A stretch of DNA of 64,000 nt. Source: Plesiomonas shigelloides (GTDB lineage Bacteria; Pseudomonadota; Gammaproteobacteria; Enterobacterales; CAMTGL01). Both the position numbers and the translations under genes were made by a program. Where the stretch lies: assembly GCF_900087055.1 (NCBI RefSeq), contig NZ_LT575468.1:682001-746000 (forward strand). The letters are read 5' to 3'. Under the pieces are notes generated by a model. That model was not told the origin of the DNA and did no database searches. It saw nothing but the letters and a program-made list of their open reading frames with translations. Of this stretch, positions 45,486 to 56,640 are shown one piece after another. The number at the start of each line of letters is the position of its first letter. Position 1 is the first letter of the stretch.

Positions 45486-46769
45486 ATGTCGAAGCAGAAA
45501 CTCAAAATTATCCATACGGCAGATTGGCATCTGGGGCATCACCTGCATGGTTATGACCGCAGTGCCGAGCATCAGGCCTTTTTAGACTGGTTGTTGGAAA
45601 CCTTGATTGCCGAGCAAGCCGATGCCCTGTTGGTCAGTGGCGATCTGTTTGATTCGGCGAACCCGCCGGCGGCAGCGTGGCAGATGCTGTACCGCTTTTT
45701 GGCCGAGGTAACGCGCCGCTTACCGGCGCTGAATGTGGTGATGGTGGGCGGTAACCATGATTCACCGAGTAAACTGGATGCCCCACATGAGCTGCTGCGC
45801 GCCTTTAATTTGCACTTAATTGGCGCGGTTAGCCGCGATAGTCATGGCCAGCTTGATTGTGAGCGCCTGCTGGTGCCGCTGTATGACCGTGCGCAACAAC
45901 TGCAAGGTTGGGTACTGGCAGTGCCATTTTTACGCAGTGCCGATTTGCGAACCCCTGCGCGCGATGTTGAGCCTGAGCATGAAGCCAGCGAGCAGGAAGA
46001 AGATCGTTTGATTAGCGGTGTGCGCGAGATCTATCGGCAGGTTACGCAGGCGGCACTGGATAAAGCCAGCGCAGACCAAGTGCCGTTATTGGCGATGGGA
46101 CATGCCTATATGTCGGCCGGACAGCTATCCGAGATGTCGGAGCGCCGAGTGCTGGGCGGTAATCAGCATGCGCTGCCGGTCGATATTTTCTCGCCACAGC
46201 TGAGCTATGTGGCGCTGGGCCACCTGCATCTGGCGCAGCGCGTAGGCGGCCAAGAGCACATTCGTTATAGCGGCTCACCACTGCCGTTGTCGCTGGCGGA
46301 ACATGAGTATCGTCACCAAGTGCTGCGCTGCGAATTTGAGGGCGCGGCGCTGAGTTCAGTGACTGCGCTGCCGGTCCCCCGTTATTGCGACATGCTGCGC
46401 TTACCGACGCGTCCGGCGGATTTAGACACGGTGTTGGCGCAGTTACGTGCGCTGGATTTACCGCCGGTGGATCTGGCACGGCGTCCGTATCTGGATGTGC
46501 AGCTGTTGCTGGATAAGCCGCAGGCGCTGATCCGCGAAAAAGTCTTGGCAGCGCTGGAGGATAAACCGGTGCGGCTGGCTAAAATCAGTGTGAGCTATCC
46601 ACCGCGTAGCCAAGCGCAGGGCGCGCCGTTGCCGCGTTTGGCAGAACTAACGCCAGAGCAGGCGTTTCGCCTATGTTATCAGCGCCGTTTTGACGGTGAG
46701 CCGGCCCCCCAACTACAACAGCTGTTTAGTGAACTGGTGCAACAGGTGGATGAAGAGGAGTTGCCATGA
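45486..46769 (+). CDS. sbcD: Exonuclease subunit SbcD
   Basis: 427 residues. Mre11-type phosphoesterase: H-T-A-D-W-H-L-G near residue 10, G-D-L-F-D near 55, G-G-N-H-D near 90, G-H-A-Y near 200 and G-H-L-H near 245 supply the Mn ligands. With SbcC it cleaves hairpins and blocked DNA ends. Overlaps sbcC by ATGA. Confidence 0.95.
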   Translation: MSKQKLKIIHTADWHLGHHLHGYDRSAEHQAFLDWLLETLIAEQADALLVSGDLFDSANPPAAAWQMLYRFLAEVTRRLPALNVVMVGGNHDSPSKLDAPHELLRAFNLHLIGAVSRDSHGQLDCERLLVPLYDRAQQLQGWVLAVPFLRSADLRTPARDVEPEHEASEQEEDRLISGVREIYRQVTQAALDKASADQVPLLAMGHAYMSAGQLSEMSERRVLGGNQHALPVDIFSPQLSYVALGHLHLAQRVGGQEHIRYSGSPLPLSLAEHEYRHQVLRCEFEGAALSSVTALPVPRYCDMLRLPTRPADLDTVLAQLRALDLPPVDLARRPYLDVQLLLDKPQALIREKVLAALEDKPVRLAKISVSYPPRSQAQGAPLPRLAELTPEQAFRLCYQRRFDGEPAPQLQQLFSELVQQVDEEELP

Positions 46770-49700
46770 AAATTCTGAGTCTGCGCGGTGAGAATCTGGC
46801 CAGCTTGCAGCAGCCGTTCACGATTGATTTTGATGGCCGCATTTTAGGTGAGGCGGGGCTGTTTGCCATCACCGGGAATACCGGTGCCGGTAAAAGTACT
46901 TTGCTGGATGCGATTTGTCTGGCGCTGTTTGATCGTATGCCACGTCTGCAAAGTAACCGCAAAAATGATGCGCAGATTGGCCGTGATGATGACAGTAATC
47001 GGATTGCGGCCAATGACGTGCGTAATATTCTCAGCCGCGGCGCAGCCGAGGGTTTTGCTGAGGTAGATTTTCTGGCTGAAGATGGCCAACGTTATCGCGC
47101 TCATTGGACAGTGCGCCGCGCCCGTGGACGCATCGATGGGCGCTTGCAGCAAAGCGAAATGTGGCTAGAAAATCTGGCCGATGGCGTGCGCTTTGCCGGT
47201 AAGAAAACCGAAGTTTTGGTGCGCATTGAGCAGTTGCTTGGGCTGTCCTTTGAGCAGTTTCAGCGCGCCGTTTTACTGCCGCAGGGCGAGTTTGCCGCCT
47301 TTTTGAAAGCCAATGCCGATGAGCGTGCCGCGTTACTTGAGCGCATGACCGGCGGTGAGATTTACTCGCGGCTGTCACAAGCGGCCTATGAGCGCGCGCG
47401 CAGCGAAGAGCAAGCGCTCAGTCAGTTATCGGCGCAGCTCGGTGATTTACAGCTGTTACCTGATGAAGAGCAAGTGGCGCTGGAGCAGCAAAGTGAGCAG
47501 TTACATCGCCGCTTGGCCGCCCACGAACAGCAGATGGAAACGGTGCGCGCCCAGCAGCAAATTTTGCAGCGCGATAGCGAATTACAGGCGGCGGTTGCCA
47601 GTGGCGAAGCGCATCTGCAGACTTTACAAGCGCGCTTACAGAGCTGGGAGGGTCGTCGTCAGGCGCTGCAAGATGTCGAGCGGGTGCAAAGTGCCCGTTT
47701 GCCATTAAACCGTTTGATGGAAGCGCGTCTGCAACACCAGCGCTCCGAAGACAAACTCACCCAGCAGCAGGCGCTGGTGGCGGAAAGTGAGCGATTACTG
47801 ACAGATATTCGCCAGCAGGCCGATCTTGCCGAGCAGGCATGGCAAAAAGCCGAACTGAGTTGGACGCAAATCGAGCCGAAGCTCAAGCAAGGGGCGCTGT
47901 TAGAGCAACAAATCGACAGTGTTCAGCGCCGACAGCAAGAAAAACAGCGTGAATTACGTCAGCAGCAAGATGCATTACAAAGTGAATTGCAAGCGAGAGA
48001 AAGCCTGTCGCGCTTGATAACTGAAAGAAAGCGAGCGCTTACTGACATCGAGGTGTTATTACAGCCGCTACACGCGTTGGCACCGATCGCCCCGCAGTTT
48101 AAACCGCTGCAAGAGATGCTCGAACAATACCGCCGCACGCAGCAACAGCTCACCGAGTGGCGTGTGCAGGAGCAAGAGCTGATTCAGCGCCAGCCTTATC
48201 AAGAGGCCGCGCTCAACGCTCAGCAGCGTCAGATTGACAGCATCAATACACAGTTGCAGCAATTGGGAGAAGCGCCGGACGAACATAGCCGCTCGCAGGC
48301 CTATTTAGAGCAGCAAAGTTTGCAGCAACAGCAGGCGCTGATTTTAAGTCAGTTGGAGCGAGTGCAGCGGCTGGCCGCCCGTAGTGACAACTGGCTGCAT
48401 CTGTCGCAACTGATTGCTCGTCAGCAGGATGATGAGCAACGAGTGAGCGCACGCCTTGAAGAAGCCCGTCAGCAAATTGCCGCGCAAGAGATCAATCGCA
48501 TCCAGTTGCGCGCCCAGCATGGGGAAGCGGAGCAGGCGTTGCGCCAGATGCTGGCCACCGCTCAGCTTGATGAGTTTCGCCCTCTGCTCAAACCTGAGCA
48601 GCCGTGTCCGCTGTGTGGCTCCTTGACGCATCCGTACCGAGAACATGCACCGCAGTTGCACAGTTTGCTTAGCCGTCAGCAGCAACGGTTGCGTGAGTTG
48701 GAAGCGGCATTGCGGCAAAGCGAAACGGAAATCCAAGCCTTACAGCACTGGTTACAGCAAGCGGCGCAAGAGCAACCGCTGCGCCAGCGTCAGCTCAATC
48801 AGTGGCTAGAGCAGTTGCAGGCCTGTGAGCGTGACATTGCTCCGCTGTGTGTCGAATTAGGGCTGGAGGAGATCTGGCAGATGTTGAGCGTCGAGCAAGA
48901 TGCCGCCAGCTGGCAGCGACAATTACAGCAAACCGCATTGCACTGGCAAAAGCAGGCACAGCAGGCTGAGCTGCACAGCGAGCGGCTGCACATCGAGCAG
49001 CGCCGTTATGAGCAGGTCCAGCAGCAGCGTTTGCAACTATCGCATCAATTAGCCACCGAACGCCAAGCTCTGGCGCGACTGGAGCAAGAGCAACTGCAGC
49101 AACGGGAGCAATTAACGCATCTGCAAGCGCAATTGCAGCGTGAGCAGTTGCAACAAACCGAGCGCGCCGAGAGTTTGGATCGTCAATTTGGTCCTGCGCC
49201 AGTGGGCACTTTGCGTTGGCGCGAGTGGATTGGTCAGTCTTATGCCGGTCAGCATTTACAGATGTTGGCGCAGCAAGTGGCTCAATATCAAAAGTTGACC
49301 GAAGAGCTGGCCCGAGTGCAGTTGCAGCTGCATGAGCATGAGCCGAAGCTGGCTGAATTGCAGGCGCGGATCGCGGAAAAGCAAGCGCGTTGGCAAGCTG
49401 AGCAAGATCAGGTGCAACAGCTGCAGCAAGAGCAGGCAACATTGCAACAGCAGCGGCGCGCGCTGCTGGGTGACATGCCGTTGGCACGTTTGGAAGAGCA
49501 AGCGCGCACGGCGCGGCAAAGCGCTGAACTGCGCCGGCGTCAGACTCAGAACCAGTTGCAAGCCAGCCAGCAAAAAATCAGCGCCGAACAGGCCGCACTG
49601 GCTACCTTGGATGAGCAGCATCAGCAAAATGCTGCTCAATTGCGCCAAGTGTTGGCCGATTGGATGCACTGCCAGCAAGAGCTGGAACTCAATGAGCAGA

Positions 49701-50551
49701 CCTTGTTACATCTGCTGAGTTTTGATGAAGCGTGGCTGCAGCACGAGCGTGCCGAGCTGCAAACGCTGGAGCAAGAGTTGCAACAAGCCAGCACGCGCTT
49801 GCAAGAGCGCCAGCAGCAGCGTCAAGCGTTAGCGCAGCAAGTCGCACAAGCCAGTGACAGTTTGCAGCAGCTGGCGCAAACCCATCAGTTAACGATGGAA
49901 ACCCTGCTTACGGGCTTGCAGCAGCAATTGGAGCTACTGCGTAATCAAGAGTTCGAGCTGAAAAGCCGTCTGCGCCAAGCTGACGAGGCCCGCCAGCGCG
50001 CCGGTAATTTGCGTGACGCGATCGCGCAGCAACAACAGCGTACCGAGCAGTGGCTACAACTGAGCGATTTGATTGGTTCGGCTACCGGCAATAAATTCCG
50101 CACTTTCGCGCAGGGGCTGACGCTGGAGCAGTTACTGCTGGCGGCGAACGAGCATCTAAATGCGTTAGCGCCGCGTTATGCCTTGATGCGCGTGCCGGGC
50201 AGCACCTTGGCGCTGCAGGTAGTTGATCATGACATGGGCGATGAAGTGCGGGCGGTGGAGTCCCTCTCCGGCGGTGAGACATTCTTGATCTCGTTGGCAC
50301 TGGCTTTGGCGCTGGCATCGCTGTGTGCCGATACCAGACGGCTTGGCTCACTGTTTATCGATGAAGGCTTTGGCACGCTAGACCCCGACAGCTTAGAGCA
50401 AGCATTAGCCTGCTTAGATGCTCTGCAAGCCGATGGCCGACAAATCGGGGTCATTTCCCATGTCAGCACCTTGGTAGAGCGCATCGGTACGCGGATAGCG
50501 GTCGAAAGCTTAGGGGGCGGCCGTAGCCGTATTCGGGTGCTAAATCAGTAA
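46766..50551 (+). CDS. sbcC: Exonuclease ATPase subunit SbcC
   Basis: 1261 residues, larger than E. coli SbcC (1048), mostly from Gln-rich coiled coil. Walker A I-T-G-N-T-G-A-G-K-S near 40, long coiled coils (about 180-600, 640-1060), zinc hook C614-P-L-C617 between them, ABC signature S-L-S-G-G-E near 1165 and Walker B F-I-D-E-G-F-G-T near 1200. Rad50-type partner of SbcD. Confidence 0.95.
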   Translation: MKILSLRGENLASLQQPFTIDFDGRILGEAGLFAITGNTGAGKSTLLDAICLALFDRMPRLQSNRKNDAQIGRDDDSNRIAANDVRNILSRGAAEGFAEVDFLAEDGQRYRAHWTVRRARGRIDGRLQQSEMWLENLADGVRFAGKKTEVLVRIEQLLGLSFEQFQRAVLLPQGEFAAFLKANADERAALLERMTGGEIYSRLSQAAYERARSEEQALSQLSAQLGDLQLLPDEEQVALEQQSEQLHRRLAAHEQQMETVRAQQQILQRDSELQAAVASGEAHLQTLQARLQSWEGRRQALQDVERVQSARLPLNRLMEARLQHQRSEDKLTQQQALVAESERLLTDIRQQADLAEQAWQKAELSWTQIEPKLKQGALLEQQIDSVQRRQQEKQRELRQQQDALQSELQARESLSRLITERKRALTDIEVLLQPLHALAPIAPQFKPLQEMLEQYRRTQQQLTEWRVQEQELIQRQPYQEAALNAQQRQIDSINTQLQQLGEAPDEHSRSQAYLEQQSLQQQQALILSQLERVQRLAARSDNWLHLSQLIARQQDDEQRVSARLEEARQQIAAQEINRIQLRAQHGEAEQALRQMLATAQLDEFRPLLKPEQPCPLCGSLTHPYREHAPQLHSLLSRQQQRLRELEAALRQSETEIQALQHWLQQAAQEQPLRQRQLNQWLEQLQACERDIAPLCVELGLEEIWQMLSVEQDAASWQRQLQQTALHWQKQAQQAELHSERLHIEQRRYEQVQQQRLQLSHQLATERQALARLEQEQLQQREQLTHLQAQLQREQLQQTERAESLDRQFGPAPVGTLRWREWIGQSYAGQHLQMLAQQVAQYQKLTEELARVQLQLHEHEPKLAELQARIAEKQARWQAEQDQVQQLQQEQATLQQQRRALLGDMPLARLEEQARTARQSAELRRRQTQNQLQASQQKISAEQAALATLDEQHQQNAAQLRQVLADWMHCQQELELNEQTLLHLLSFDEAWLQHERAELQTLEQELQQASTRLQERQQQRQALAQQVAQASDSLQQLAQTHQLTMETLLTGLQQQLELLRNQEFELKSRLRQADEARQRAGNLRDAIAQQQQRTEQWLQLSDLIGSATGNKFRTFAQGLTLEQLLLAANEHLNALAPRYALMRVPGSTLALQVVDHDMGDEVRAVESLSGGETFLISLALALALASLCADTRRLGSLFIDEGFGTLDPDSLEQALACLDALQADGRQIGVISHVSTLVERIGTRIAVESLGGGRSRIRVLNQ

Positions 50552-50633
50552 CGTAGCAAGTGACTTGAAGCTGCCGGTGGACGTTAGGCGTTTGATAAGC
50601 TTTGCGATCACCGGCAGAACAGGTTTAACGTAA

Positions 50634-50651
50634 CTGTCATAAAACTGTCCC
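50634..50651 (+). promoter_or_regulatory. Pho box of phoB
   Basis: CTGTCATAAAACTGTCCC: two 7-bp halves, CTGTCAT and CTGTCCC, 11 bp apart, close to the PhoB consensus. 39 nt before phoB, so phoBR is autoregulated. Confidence 0.9.
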
Positions 50652-50690
50652 ATAATGCCGCAGACATCTCAGGAGAGAACAGGAACTGTT

Positions 50691-51380
50691 ATGGCAAGAC
50701 GCATCCTCGTCGTTGAAGACGAAGCTCCCATCCGGGATATGGTTTGCTTTGTACTGGAGCAAAAAGGTTATGAGCCAGTTGAAGCGGAAGATTATGACGC
50801 GGCTCTGAGCAAAATGGCCGAGCCGTATCCAGATCTGATTTTACTCGACTGGATGCTGCCGGGGGGCACCGGGATCCAGCTCATCAAACACCTCAAACGT
50901 GAAGAGCTCACGCGCAATATTCCGGTGGTCATGCTGACGGCGCGGGGGGAAGAAGAAGACCGCGTGCGCGGGCTGGAAGTGGGCGCCGATGATTACATCA
51001 CCAAGCCCTTCTCACCCAAAGAGCTGGTCGCGCGGATTAAAGCCGTAATGCGCCGTATCGCACCCACCTCGGTGGAAGAGGTGATTGATGTGCAGGGGCT
51101 GCGTTTAGATCCTATCTCACACCGCGTAACCGCCGGTGAACAACCGCTGGATATGGGGCCGACCGAGTTCAAGATGCTGCATTTTTTCATGACGCATCAG
51201 GAGCGGGTATACAGCCGCGAACAACTCCTCAATAATGTATGGGGAACCAATGTGTACGTGGAAGACCGCACGGTAGATGTGCATATCCGGCGGCTGCGTA
51301 AGGCGTTGGAAGGCAGCGGACACGATCGCCTGATTCAAACAGTGCGCGGCTCCGGCTACCGTTTTTCGACCCGGTATTAA
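50691..51380 (+). CDS. phoB: Phosphate response regulator PhoB
   Basis: 229 residues, as in E. coli. ATG 50691 gives the [12 protein letters not shown] start; the frame's upstream extension covers the leader. Receiver domain with phosphorylation site D53 (L-L-D-W-M-L-P-G-G) and K105-type lysine in I-T-K-P-F-S. OmpR-type winged-helix domain (about 130-229, [12 protein letters not shown]). Activates the Pho regulon when phosphate is low. Confidence 0.97.
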   Translation: MARRILVVEDEAPIRDMVCFVLEQKGYEPVEAEDYDAALSKMAEPYPDLILLDWMLPGGTGIQLIKHLKREELTRNIPVVMLTARGEEEDRVRGLEVGADDYITKPFSPKELVARIKAVMRRIAPTSVEEVIDVQGLRLDPISHRVTAGEQPLDMGPTEFKMLHFFMTHQERVYSREQLLNNVWGTNVYVEDRTVDVHIRRLRKALEGSGHDRLIQTVRGSGYRFSTRY

Positions 51381-51455
51381 GTGGCAGGATAAAACAACCT
51401 GCGACAGCGGCACCTCCCTTGCTGAAAACGTCAGTGTGGAGATATGGAGTACCCC

Positions 51456-52766
51456 ATGGTTGAACGTTTGTCATGGAAAACGCTGGCGCGCGAGCTGGCG
51501 TTTTTTTATATCCCAGCGCTGGTCGCTGGGCTGATTTTTGGTCATTACCTTGAATTATTGCTGGCCGCCTCTGTGTTGGCACTGTTGTGGCATTTTTATA
51601 ACCAGTTGAAGTTATCCAGTTGGTTATGGGTGGACAAGAGCATGACCCCGCCCACCAGCCGTGGTAGCTGGGGGCCGCTGTTTAACGGGATTTACCGTTT
51701 GCAGCAGCGCAACCGGCGGCGGCGACGCGAGCTGGCCACCTTGATCCGCCGTTTTCGTAGCGGAGCGGAATCCTTGCCCGATGCGGTAGTGGTGTGTACC
51801 GAAGAGGGCAGCATTTTTTGGTGTAACAAACTGGCGCAGCACATGCTGGGGTTTCGTTGGCCGGAAGACAGCGGGCAGCATATTTTGAATCTGGTGCGTA
51901 ACCCTGATTTCGCCGCCTATCTGCAAACGCAAAATTTCAGCAAAGCGTTGGTGATCCCCTCGCCAGCGAACCACGAGCGCTATGTAGAGTTGCGCGTCAT
52001 GCCTTACAGTGAAGGGCAATTGCTGATCGCCGCGCGCGATATCAGCAAAATGCGCCAGTTAGAGGGCATGCGGCGCAATTTCTTTGCCAACGTCAGCCAT
52101 GAACTGCGCACGCCGCTGACCGTGTTGCAGGGTTATTTGGAAATGCTGGATGACGATCTGGATCCGGCGCTATGGGCCAAAGCGCACAGCACCATGTTGG
52201 AGCAAACGCGGCGGATGGAATCTTTGGTCGAGCAGATCCTGACCTTATCGCGCATTGAAGCAGCACCCGAGATTAACTTGAGTGAGCCGGTTAACGTGCC
52301 GGTGATGCTACAACAATTGGAGCACGAAGCGGCGGCGCTCAGTCAAACCCATCAGGTTAGCTTTGAGGTCGACCCACAACTGCTGGTGTATGGCGATAAC
52401 GAGCAGCTACGCAGTGCGGTGTCGAATTTGGTGTATAACGCCATCAATCACACCCCTGATGGCACGGCAATCCGCGTGCGTTGGCGCGCTACACCGGCCG
52501 GTGCGTGCTTTGAGGTGCGTGATAATGGCCCAGGGATCCCCGCCAATCATTTGGGCCGATTGACCGAGCGGTTCTATCGGGTGGATAAGGCGCGCTCACG
52601 CAAAACCGGTGGTAGCGGCTTAGGGCTGGCGATTGTGAAACACGCGTTGATCCACCATGACAGTCGTCTGGATATTCAAAGTACCCTCGGCGAAGGCAGT
52701 GTGTTCTCGTTTGTCTTGCCTCGTTCACTGGTGGTGCGCGAAGACTTGTTACCGCATTCGCATTGA
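51456..52766 (+). CDS. phoR: Phosphate sensor kinase PhoR
   Basis: 436 residues from ATG 51456 (GGAG 8 nt before), matching the E. coli M-x-E-R-L-S-W-K start; ATG 51444 is possible. Two membrane spans (about 10-55), a PAS domain (about 95-190), H-box [11 protein letters not shown]-box [10 protein letters not shown], and G-boxes D-N-G-P-G-I and G-G-S-G-L-G-L. Phosphorylates PhoB; held inactive by the Pst transporter and PhoU when phosphate is plentiful. Confidence 0.96.
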   Translation: MVERLSWKTLARELAFFYIPALVAGLIFGHYLELLLAASVLALLWHFYNQLKLSSWLWVDKSMTPPTSRGSWGPLFNGIYRLQQRNRRRRRELATLIRRFRSGAESLPDAVVVCTEEGSIFWCNKLAQHMLGFRWPEDSGQHILNLVRNPDFAAYLQTQNFSKALVIPSPANHERYVELRVMPYSEGQLLIAARDISKMRQLEGMRRNFFANVSHELRTPLTVLQGYLEMLDDDLDPALWAKAHSTMLEQTRRMESLVEQILTLSRIEAAPEINLSEPVNVPVMLQQLEHEAAALSQTHQVSFEVDPQLLVYGDNEQLRSAVSNLVYNAINHTPDGTAIRVRWRATPAGACFEVRDNGPGIPANHLGRLTERFYRVDKARSRKTGGSGLGLAIVKHALIHHDSRLDIQSTLGEGSVFSFVLPRSLVVREDLLPHSH

Positions 52767-52842
52767 TGCGGCGGCGCGGCGGCATCCGTAATGGTGTTCA
52801 CGCCAATGCAAAAGGTAAAGAAAGTTACGTTGAAAGGCCGGA

Positions 52843-52882
52843 TTGTCATTTAACTGTCATTTTTTAGCGATAAAACTGTCAT
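52843..52882 (+). promoter_or_regulatory. Tandem Pho boxes of pstS
   Basis: Half-sites start at 52843 (TTGTCAT), 52854 (CTGTCAT), 52865 (TAGCGAT, degenerate) and 52876 (CTGTCAT), all 11 bp apart: two adjoining 18-bp boxes. 58 nt before pstS. Confidence 0.88.
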
Positions 52883-52939
52883 CAACGAGCCGGATACTGG
52901 CTGCGACTTCCACGAAGGACCGTTTTACGGAGAGAGTGC

Positions 52940-53911
52940 ATGAAAGTAAAAACCCTGGTAAGCGCATTAGGTTTCACTCTGATGGCGTCTTTTGCTAGCA
53001 GTACTTATGCCGCAGTAGACAGCAGCTTGCCTGAATATAAAAAAGTCAGCGGTGTGTCTGGCAATCTGTCATCAGTGGGTTCTGATACCCTGGCTAACTT
53101 GATGACCTTATGGGCAGAGCAATTTAAGCGCGAATATCCGAACGTTAATATTCAAGTGCAAGCGGCAGGCTCTTCTACTGCGCCTCCAGCACTGACTGAA
53201 GGCACGGCGCAGCTGGGCCCGATGAGCCGTAAAATGAAAGGCAAGGAAATTGAAGCCTTCGAGAAAAAATTTGGTTATCAGCCAATTGGGGTTCCGGTGG
53301 CGATCGATGCGCTGGCCGTCTTTGTTAACAAAGATAACCCAATCAAAGGCCTGAATTTTGAACAACTGGATGCCATTTACTCCACCACGCTGAAGTGTGG
53401 CGCGAATGAGCAAGTGACCCGTTGGGGTCAGCTGGGTGTGACCGGCGAGCTAGCGAATAAAGATATCCAGCTGTATGGCCGTAACTCAGTATCCGGTACC
53501 TATGGCTACTTTAAAGATCACGCCCTGTGTAAAGGCGATTTTCGTAGCAACGTGAACGAGCAACCAGGCTCTGCATCGGTCGTGCAGTCAGTGGGCGCGT
53601 CCCTGAACAGCATCGGTTACACCGGTATCGGCTACAAGACCTCTGGCGTGCGCGCCCTGCCTTTGGCAGAGAAAGGGGACAAGTATGTTGAGCCAACCGA
53701 AGAAAACGCTGTGAATGGCTCGTACCCGCTGTCACGTTACCTGTATATCTACGTGAACAAGCATCCGAACAAGCCACTGGATCCAATGACAGCAGAGTTC
53801 TTGAAGATGGTTCTGTCCAAGCAAGGACAAGAGCTGGTCGCCAAAGACGGCTACATTCCGGTGCCAGCGAAAGTCTTGGAAAAAGATCTGGCCACTCTGG
53901 GCCTGAAATAA
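52940..53911 (+). CDS. pstS: Periplasmic phosphate-binding protein PstS
   Basis: 323 residues. Signal peptide to about residue 24 (S-S-T-Y-A). Phosphate-site pattern V-G-S-D-T-L near 47, A-A-G-S-S-T-A-P near 74, G-R-N-S-V-S-G-T near 180. This is the PstS type found in Vibrio and Pseudomonas rather than the E. coli K-12 type. Feeds the PstC-containing transporter encoded 8 kb away. Mg-rich SD GGAGAG precedes ATG 52940. Confidence 0.93.
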   Translation: MKVKTLVSALGFTLMASFASSTYAAVDSSLPEYKKVSGVSGNLSSVGSDTLANLMTLWAEQFKREYPNVNIQVQAAGSSTAPPALTEGTAQLGPMSRKMKGKEIEAFEKKFGYQPIGVPVAIDALAVFVNKDNPIKGLNFEQLDAIYSTTLKCGANEQVTRWGQLGVTGELANKDIQLYGRNSVSGTYGYFKDHALCKGDFRSNVNEQPGSASVVQSVGASLNSIGYTGIGYKTSGVRALPLAEKGDKYVEPTEENAVNGSYPLSRYLYIYVNKHPNKPLDPMTAEFLKMVLSKQGQELVAKDGYIPVPAKVLEKDLATLGLK

Positions 53912-53949
53912 GCGCTCAAGTTCGCTGCCAAGATCCCATGCGGATAAAA

Positions 53950-53983
53950 AAACAGGCCATCTTCGGATGGCCTGTTTTGTTTG
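53950..53983. terminator. Bidirectional terminator, pstS / tdh
   Basis: AAACAGGCCATC (53950-53961) and GATGGCCTGTTT (53966-53977) around a C(TTCG)G tetraloop, with A-rich and T-rich flanks. Serves pstS and the converging tdh. Confidence 0.95.
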
Positions 53984-54016
53984 GTAAGGTAATCAGGATT
54001 ACCAGCCTGAACGTGA

Positions 54017-55042
54017 TTAATCCCAGTTCAGGATCACTTTGCCTGATTGACCCGATCCCATGGCATCGAAGCCTTGTTGGAAATCATCGATAGCAAAGCG
54101 GTGAGTGATGATAGGGCTCAGATCCAGACCCGATTGGATCAGGCTGGCCATCTTGTACCAAGTTTCGAACATCTCGCGACCGTAAATGCCTTTGATGAAC
54201 AGCCCTTTGAAAATCACCTGATTCCAGTCAATCGCCATGGTGGATGGCGGAATGCCCAGCATGGCAATTTTGCCGCCGTGGTTCATGCGCAGCAGCATTT
54301 CTTGAAATGCCGACGGTACGCCGGACATCTCCAGCCCCACATCGAATCCTTCGGTCATGCCGAGCTCGGCCATCACATCGGCCAGCTTTTCTTTGCTGAC
54401 ATCCACGGCGCGTGTGGCACCCATTTTTTCGGCCAGCGCCAGACGATACGGATTCACATCGGTGATCACCACGTGCCGCGCGCCGACATGCCGACAAACG
54501 GCGGCCGCCATGATCCCGATTGGGCCAGCGCCCGTGATCAACACATCCTCACCGACCAAATCGAACGACAGCGCAGTGTGCACCGCGTTACCGAATGGAT
54601 CGAAAATCGCCGCCAGATCATCGGGAATGTTGTCCGGCAGTTTGAATGCGTTAAAGGCAGGGATCACCAGATACTCGGCAAAACAGCCCTGACGGTTAAC
54701 ACCGACGCCGATGGTGTTACGGCATAAGTGGGTGCGGCCGGCACGGCAGTTGCGGCAATAACCACAGGTGATGTGGCCTTCGCCAGAGACGCGATCGCCA
54801 ATGGCAAACCCACGCACCTCCTGACCAATAGCGACCACTTCGCCCACGTACTCATGGCCGACCACCATCGGGACGGGAATGGTTTTTTGTGACCACTCAT
54901 CCCAGTTGTAGATGTGCATGTCGGTACCGCAGATTGCGGTTTTGCGGATTTTGATCAGTAAATCGTTGTGTCCCAGCTCCGGAGCCGGTACGTCGGTCAT
55001 CCAGATCCCTTTTTCGGGATGTAATTTGGAAAGTGCTTTCAT
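54017..55042 (-). CDS. tdh: L-threonine 3-dehydrogenase
   Basis: 341 residues from ATG at 55042, the length of E. coli Tdh; the frame's 23-residue extension is untypical. NAD- and zinc-dependent oxidation of threonine to 2-amino-3-ketobutyrate. Catalytic zinc site I-C-G-T-D-M-H and G-H-E-Y-V-G, structural zinc C-G-Y-C-R-N-C...C, Rossmann motif G-A-G-P-I-G. Follows kbl in one operon. Confidence 0.96.
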   Translation of the reverse strand: MKALSKLHPEKGIWMTDVPAPELGHNDLLIKIRKTAICGTDMHIYNWDEWSQKTIPVPMVVGHEYVGEVVAIGQEVRGFAIGDRVSGEGHITCGYCRNCRAGRTHLCRNTIGVGVNRQGCFAEYLVIPAFNAFKLPDNIPDDLAAIFDPFGNAVHTALSFDLVGEDVLITGAGPIGIMAAAVCRHVGARHVVITDVNPYRLALAEKMGATRAVDVSKEKLADVMAELGMTEGFDVGLEMSGVPSAFQEMLLRMNHGGKIAMLGIPPSTMAIDWNQVIFKGLFIKGIYGREMFETWYKMASLIQSGLDLSPIITHRFAIDDFQQGFDAMGSGQSGKVILNWD

Positions 55043-55093
55043 ACTGATGACTTCACTGTTGTTGGCCGAGGTTGGCATTGATGGCAAAAGGCC

Positions 55094-55109
55094 GAGGCGC
55101 GCACGCCTC
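55094..55109 (-). other. Hairpin between kbl and tdh
   Basis: GAGGCG (55094-55099) and CGCCTC (55104-55109), loop CGCA; on the - strand it is followed by GGCCTTTTGCC. A weak attenuator or message-stability element. Confidence 0.5.
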
Positions 55110-55118
55110 AACCTGGCA

Positions 55119-56309
55119 TTAGATCACGTTCAATTCGCGGCCGATGCGGATGAAAGCATCAATGGCGCGATCCAATTGCTCTCGGGTGTGCGCGGCAGAC
55201 ATCTGCGTGCGAATGCGCGCCTGACCTTTCGGCACCACCGGATAAGAGAAGCCCACCACGTAAATGCCTTCTTGCAGCATGCGGCTGGCCATTTCTGCAG
55301 CCAGTTTGGCATCGCCCAACATGACTGGGATGATGGCATGATCGGCGCCAGCCAGTGTGAAGCCGGCCGCGCTCATGCGCTCACGGAAATAGCGGCTGTT
55401 TTCTTGCAGGTGTTGGCGCAAACTGCCGCCTTGCTCGAGCAGCTCCAGTACTTTGATGGACGCTGACACAATTGCTGGCGCCAGTGTGTTTGAGAACAGA
55501 TACGGGCGTGAGCGCTGACGCAGCCAGTCGATCACCTCTTTTTTGCCTGAGGTGTAACCACCGGATGCGCCGCCGAGCGCTTTGCCCAGCGTACCGGTGA
55601 TGATGTCGACGCGCTCCATCACCTGACAATATTCATGGGTACCACGACCGTTTTCGCCGATAAAGCCCACAGCGTGCGAGTCATCCACCATCACCAGCGC
55701 ATCGTATTTATCAGCCAGATCGCAGATGGTTTTCAGGTCGGCAATCACGCCATCCATGGAAAAAACGCCATCGGTGGCGATCAGCTTAAAGCGTGCGCCA
55801 TCTGCAGTGGCTTGCTGCAATTGCTGCTCCAGCGCGGCCATATCGTTGTTGGCATAGCGGTAACGCTTGGCTTTGGACAGACGCACGCCATCAATGATAG
55901 AGGCATGGTTCAGTGCATCGGAGATGATGGCATCTTCGGCCCCCAGCAGCGTTTCAAACAGGCCGCCGTTGGCATCAAAACAGGAGGAGTACAAGATGGT
56001 ATCTTCGGTGCCGAGAAAGGCGGACATCTTGCGTTCCAGCTCATGGTGCAGGTCTTGTGTACCACAGATAAAACGTACCGAGGCCATACCAAAGCCGTGC
56101 TGATCCAGCCCGTGTTTGGCCGCTTCAATCAGTGCCGGATGGTTAGCTAGTCCCAGATAGTTATTGGCGCAGAAGTTCAGCACTTCGCGTCCACCAACCT
56201 CAATCTCTGCTTGTTGAGCAGACGTGATAACGCGCTCTTGTTTATACAATCCATCGGCTTTGACTTGCTCTAATTCGTTAGCCAGATGGCGATAAAATGC
56301 GTGGGACAT
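55119..56309 (-). CDS. kbl: 2-amino-3-ketobutyrate CoA ligase
   Basis: 396 residues (E. coli 398). PLP enzyme that splits 2-amino-3-ketobutyrate with CoA into glycine and acetyl-CoA, the step after Tdh. PLP lysine in [10 protein letters not shown] near 245; D-D-S-H-A-V-G-F near 208; N-N-Y-L-G-L near 48. Confidence 0.96.
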   Translation of the reverse strand: MSHAFYRHLANELEQVKADGLYKQERVITSAQQAEIEVGGREVLNFCANNYLGLANHPALIEAAKHGLDQHGFGMASVRFICGTQDLHHELERKMSAFLGTEDTILYSSCFDANGGLFETLLGAEDAIISDALNHASIIDGVRLSKAKRYRYANNDMAALEQQLQQATADGARFKLIATDGVFSMDGVIADLKTICDLADKYDALVMVDDSHAVGFIGENGRGTHEYCQVMERVDIITGTLGKALGGASGGYTSGKKEVIDWLRQRSRPYLFSNTLAPAIVSASIKVLELLEQGGSLRQHLQENSRYFRERMSAAGFTLAGADHAIIPVMLGDAKLAAEMASRMLQEGIYVVGFSYPVVPKGQARIRTQMSAAHTREQLDRAIDAFIRIGRELNVI

Positions 56310-56640
56310 CCGATTCTCCTCGTGAGTCTGTGGAATATGCCCAAAATGGCAAGATTTTACGCTGCCCTATATTACGTTGTCTGACGCGTAGGACAGCCGG
56401 TGACGGCGCGGAAATTTAACAACTGTGAAATGGATCAACGGCGCGCCGCGGCGCGAGCGACCCGTGGCGGAGTACCGTGGCCAGACTGAACTCAACAACC
56501 CTGAGCAAGCCCTATATGACACCGGTTGTCGGCTTGTGTGAGCGGCATCGGTTATCGATAGGTGGTAAGTGGCAGGTGCGCGCGATGCCCATAGCGCGCA
56601 TCCTGTCATTATGCGCTCTGGTTGCTAGCCCAAATTATGG
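56310..56640. other. Gap upstream of kbl
   Basis: 331 nt between kbl start and the DsrE-family gene end. It must carry the kbl-tdh promoter. No terminator, operator or small gene could be supported. Confidence 0.4.

Noticed and set aside
48795-49487. 230-residue open frame on the - strand inside sbcC
   Set aside because: Antisense shadow of the Gln-rich coiled coil; low-complexity Ala/Arg composition and no ribosome-binding site.
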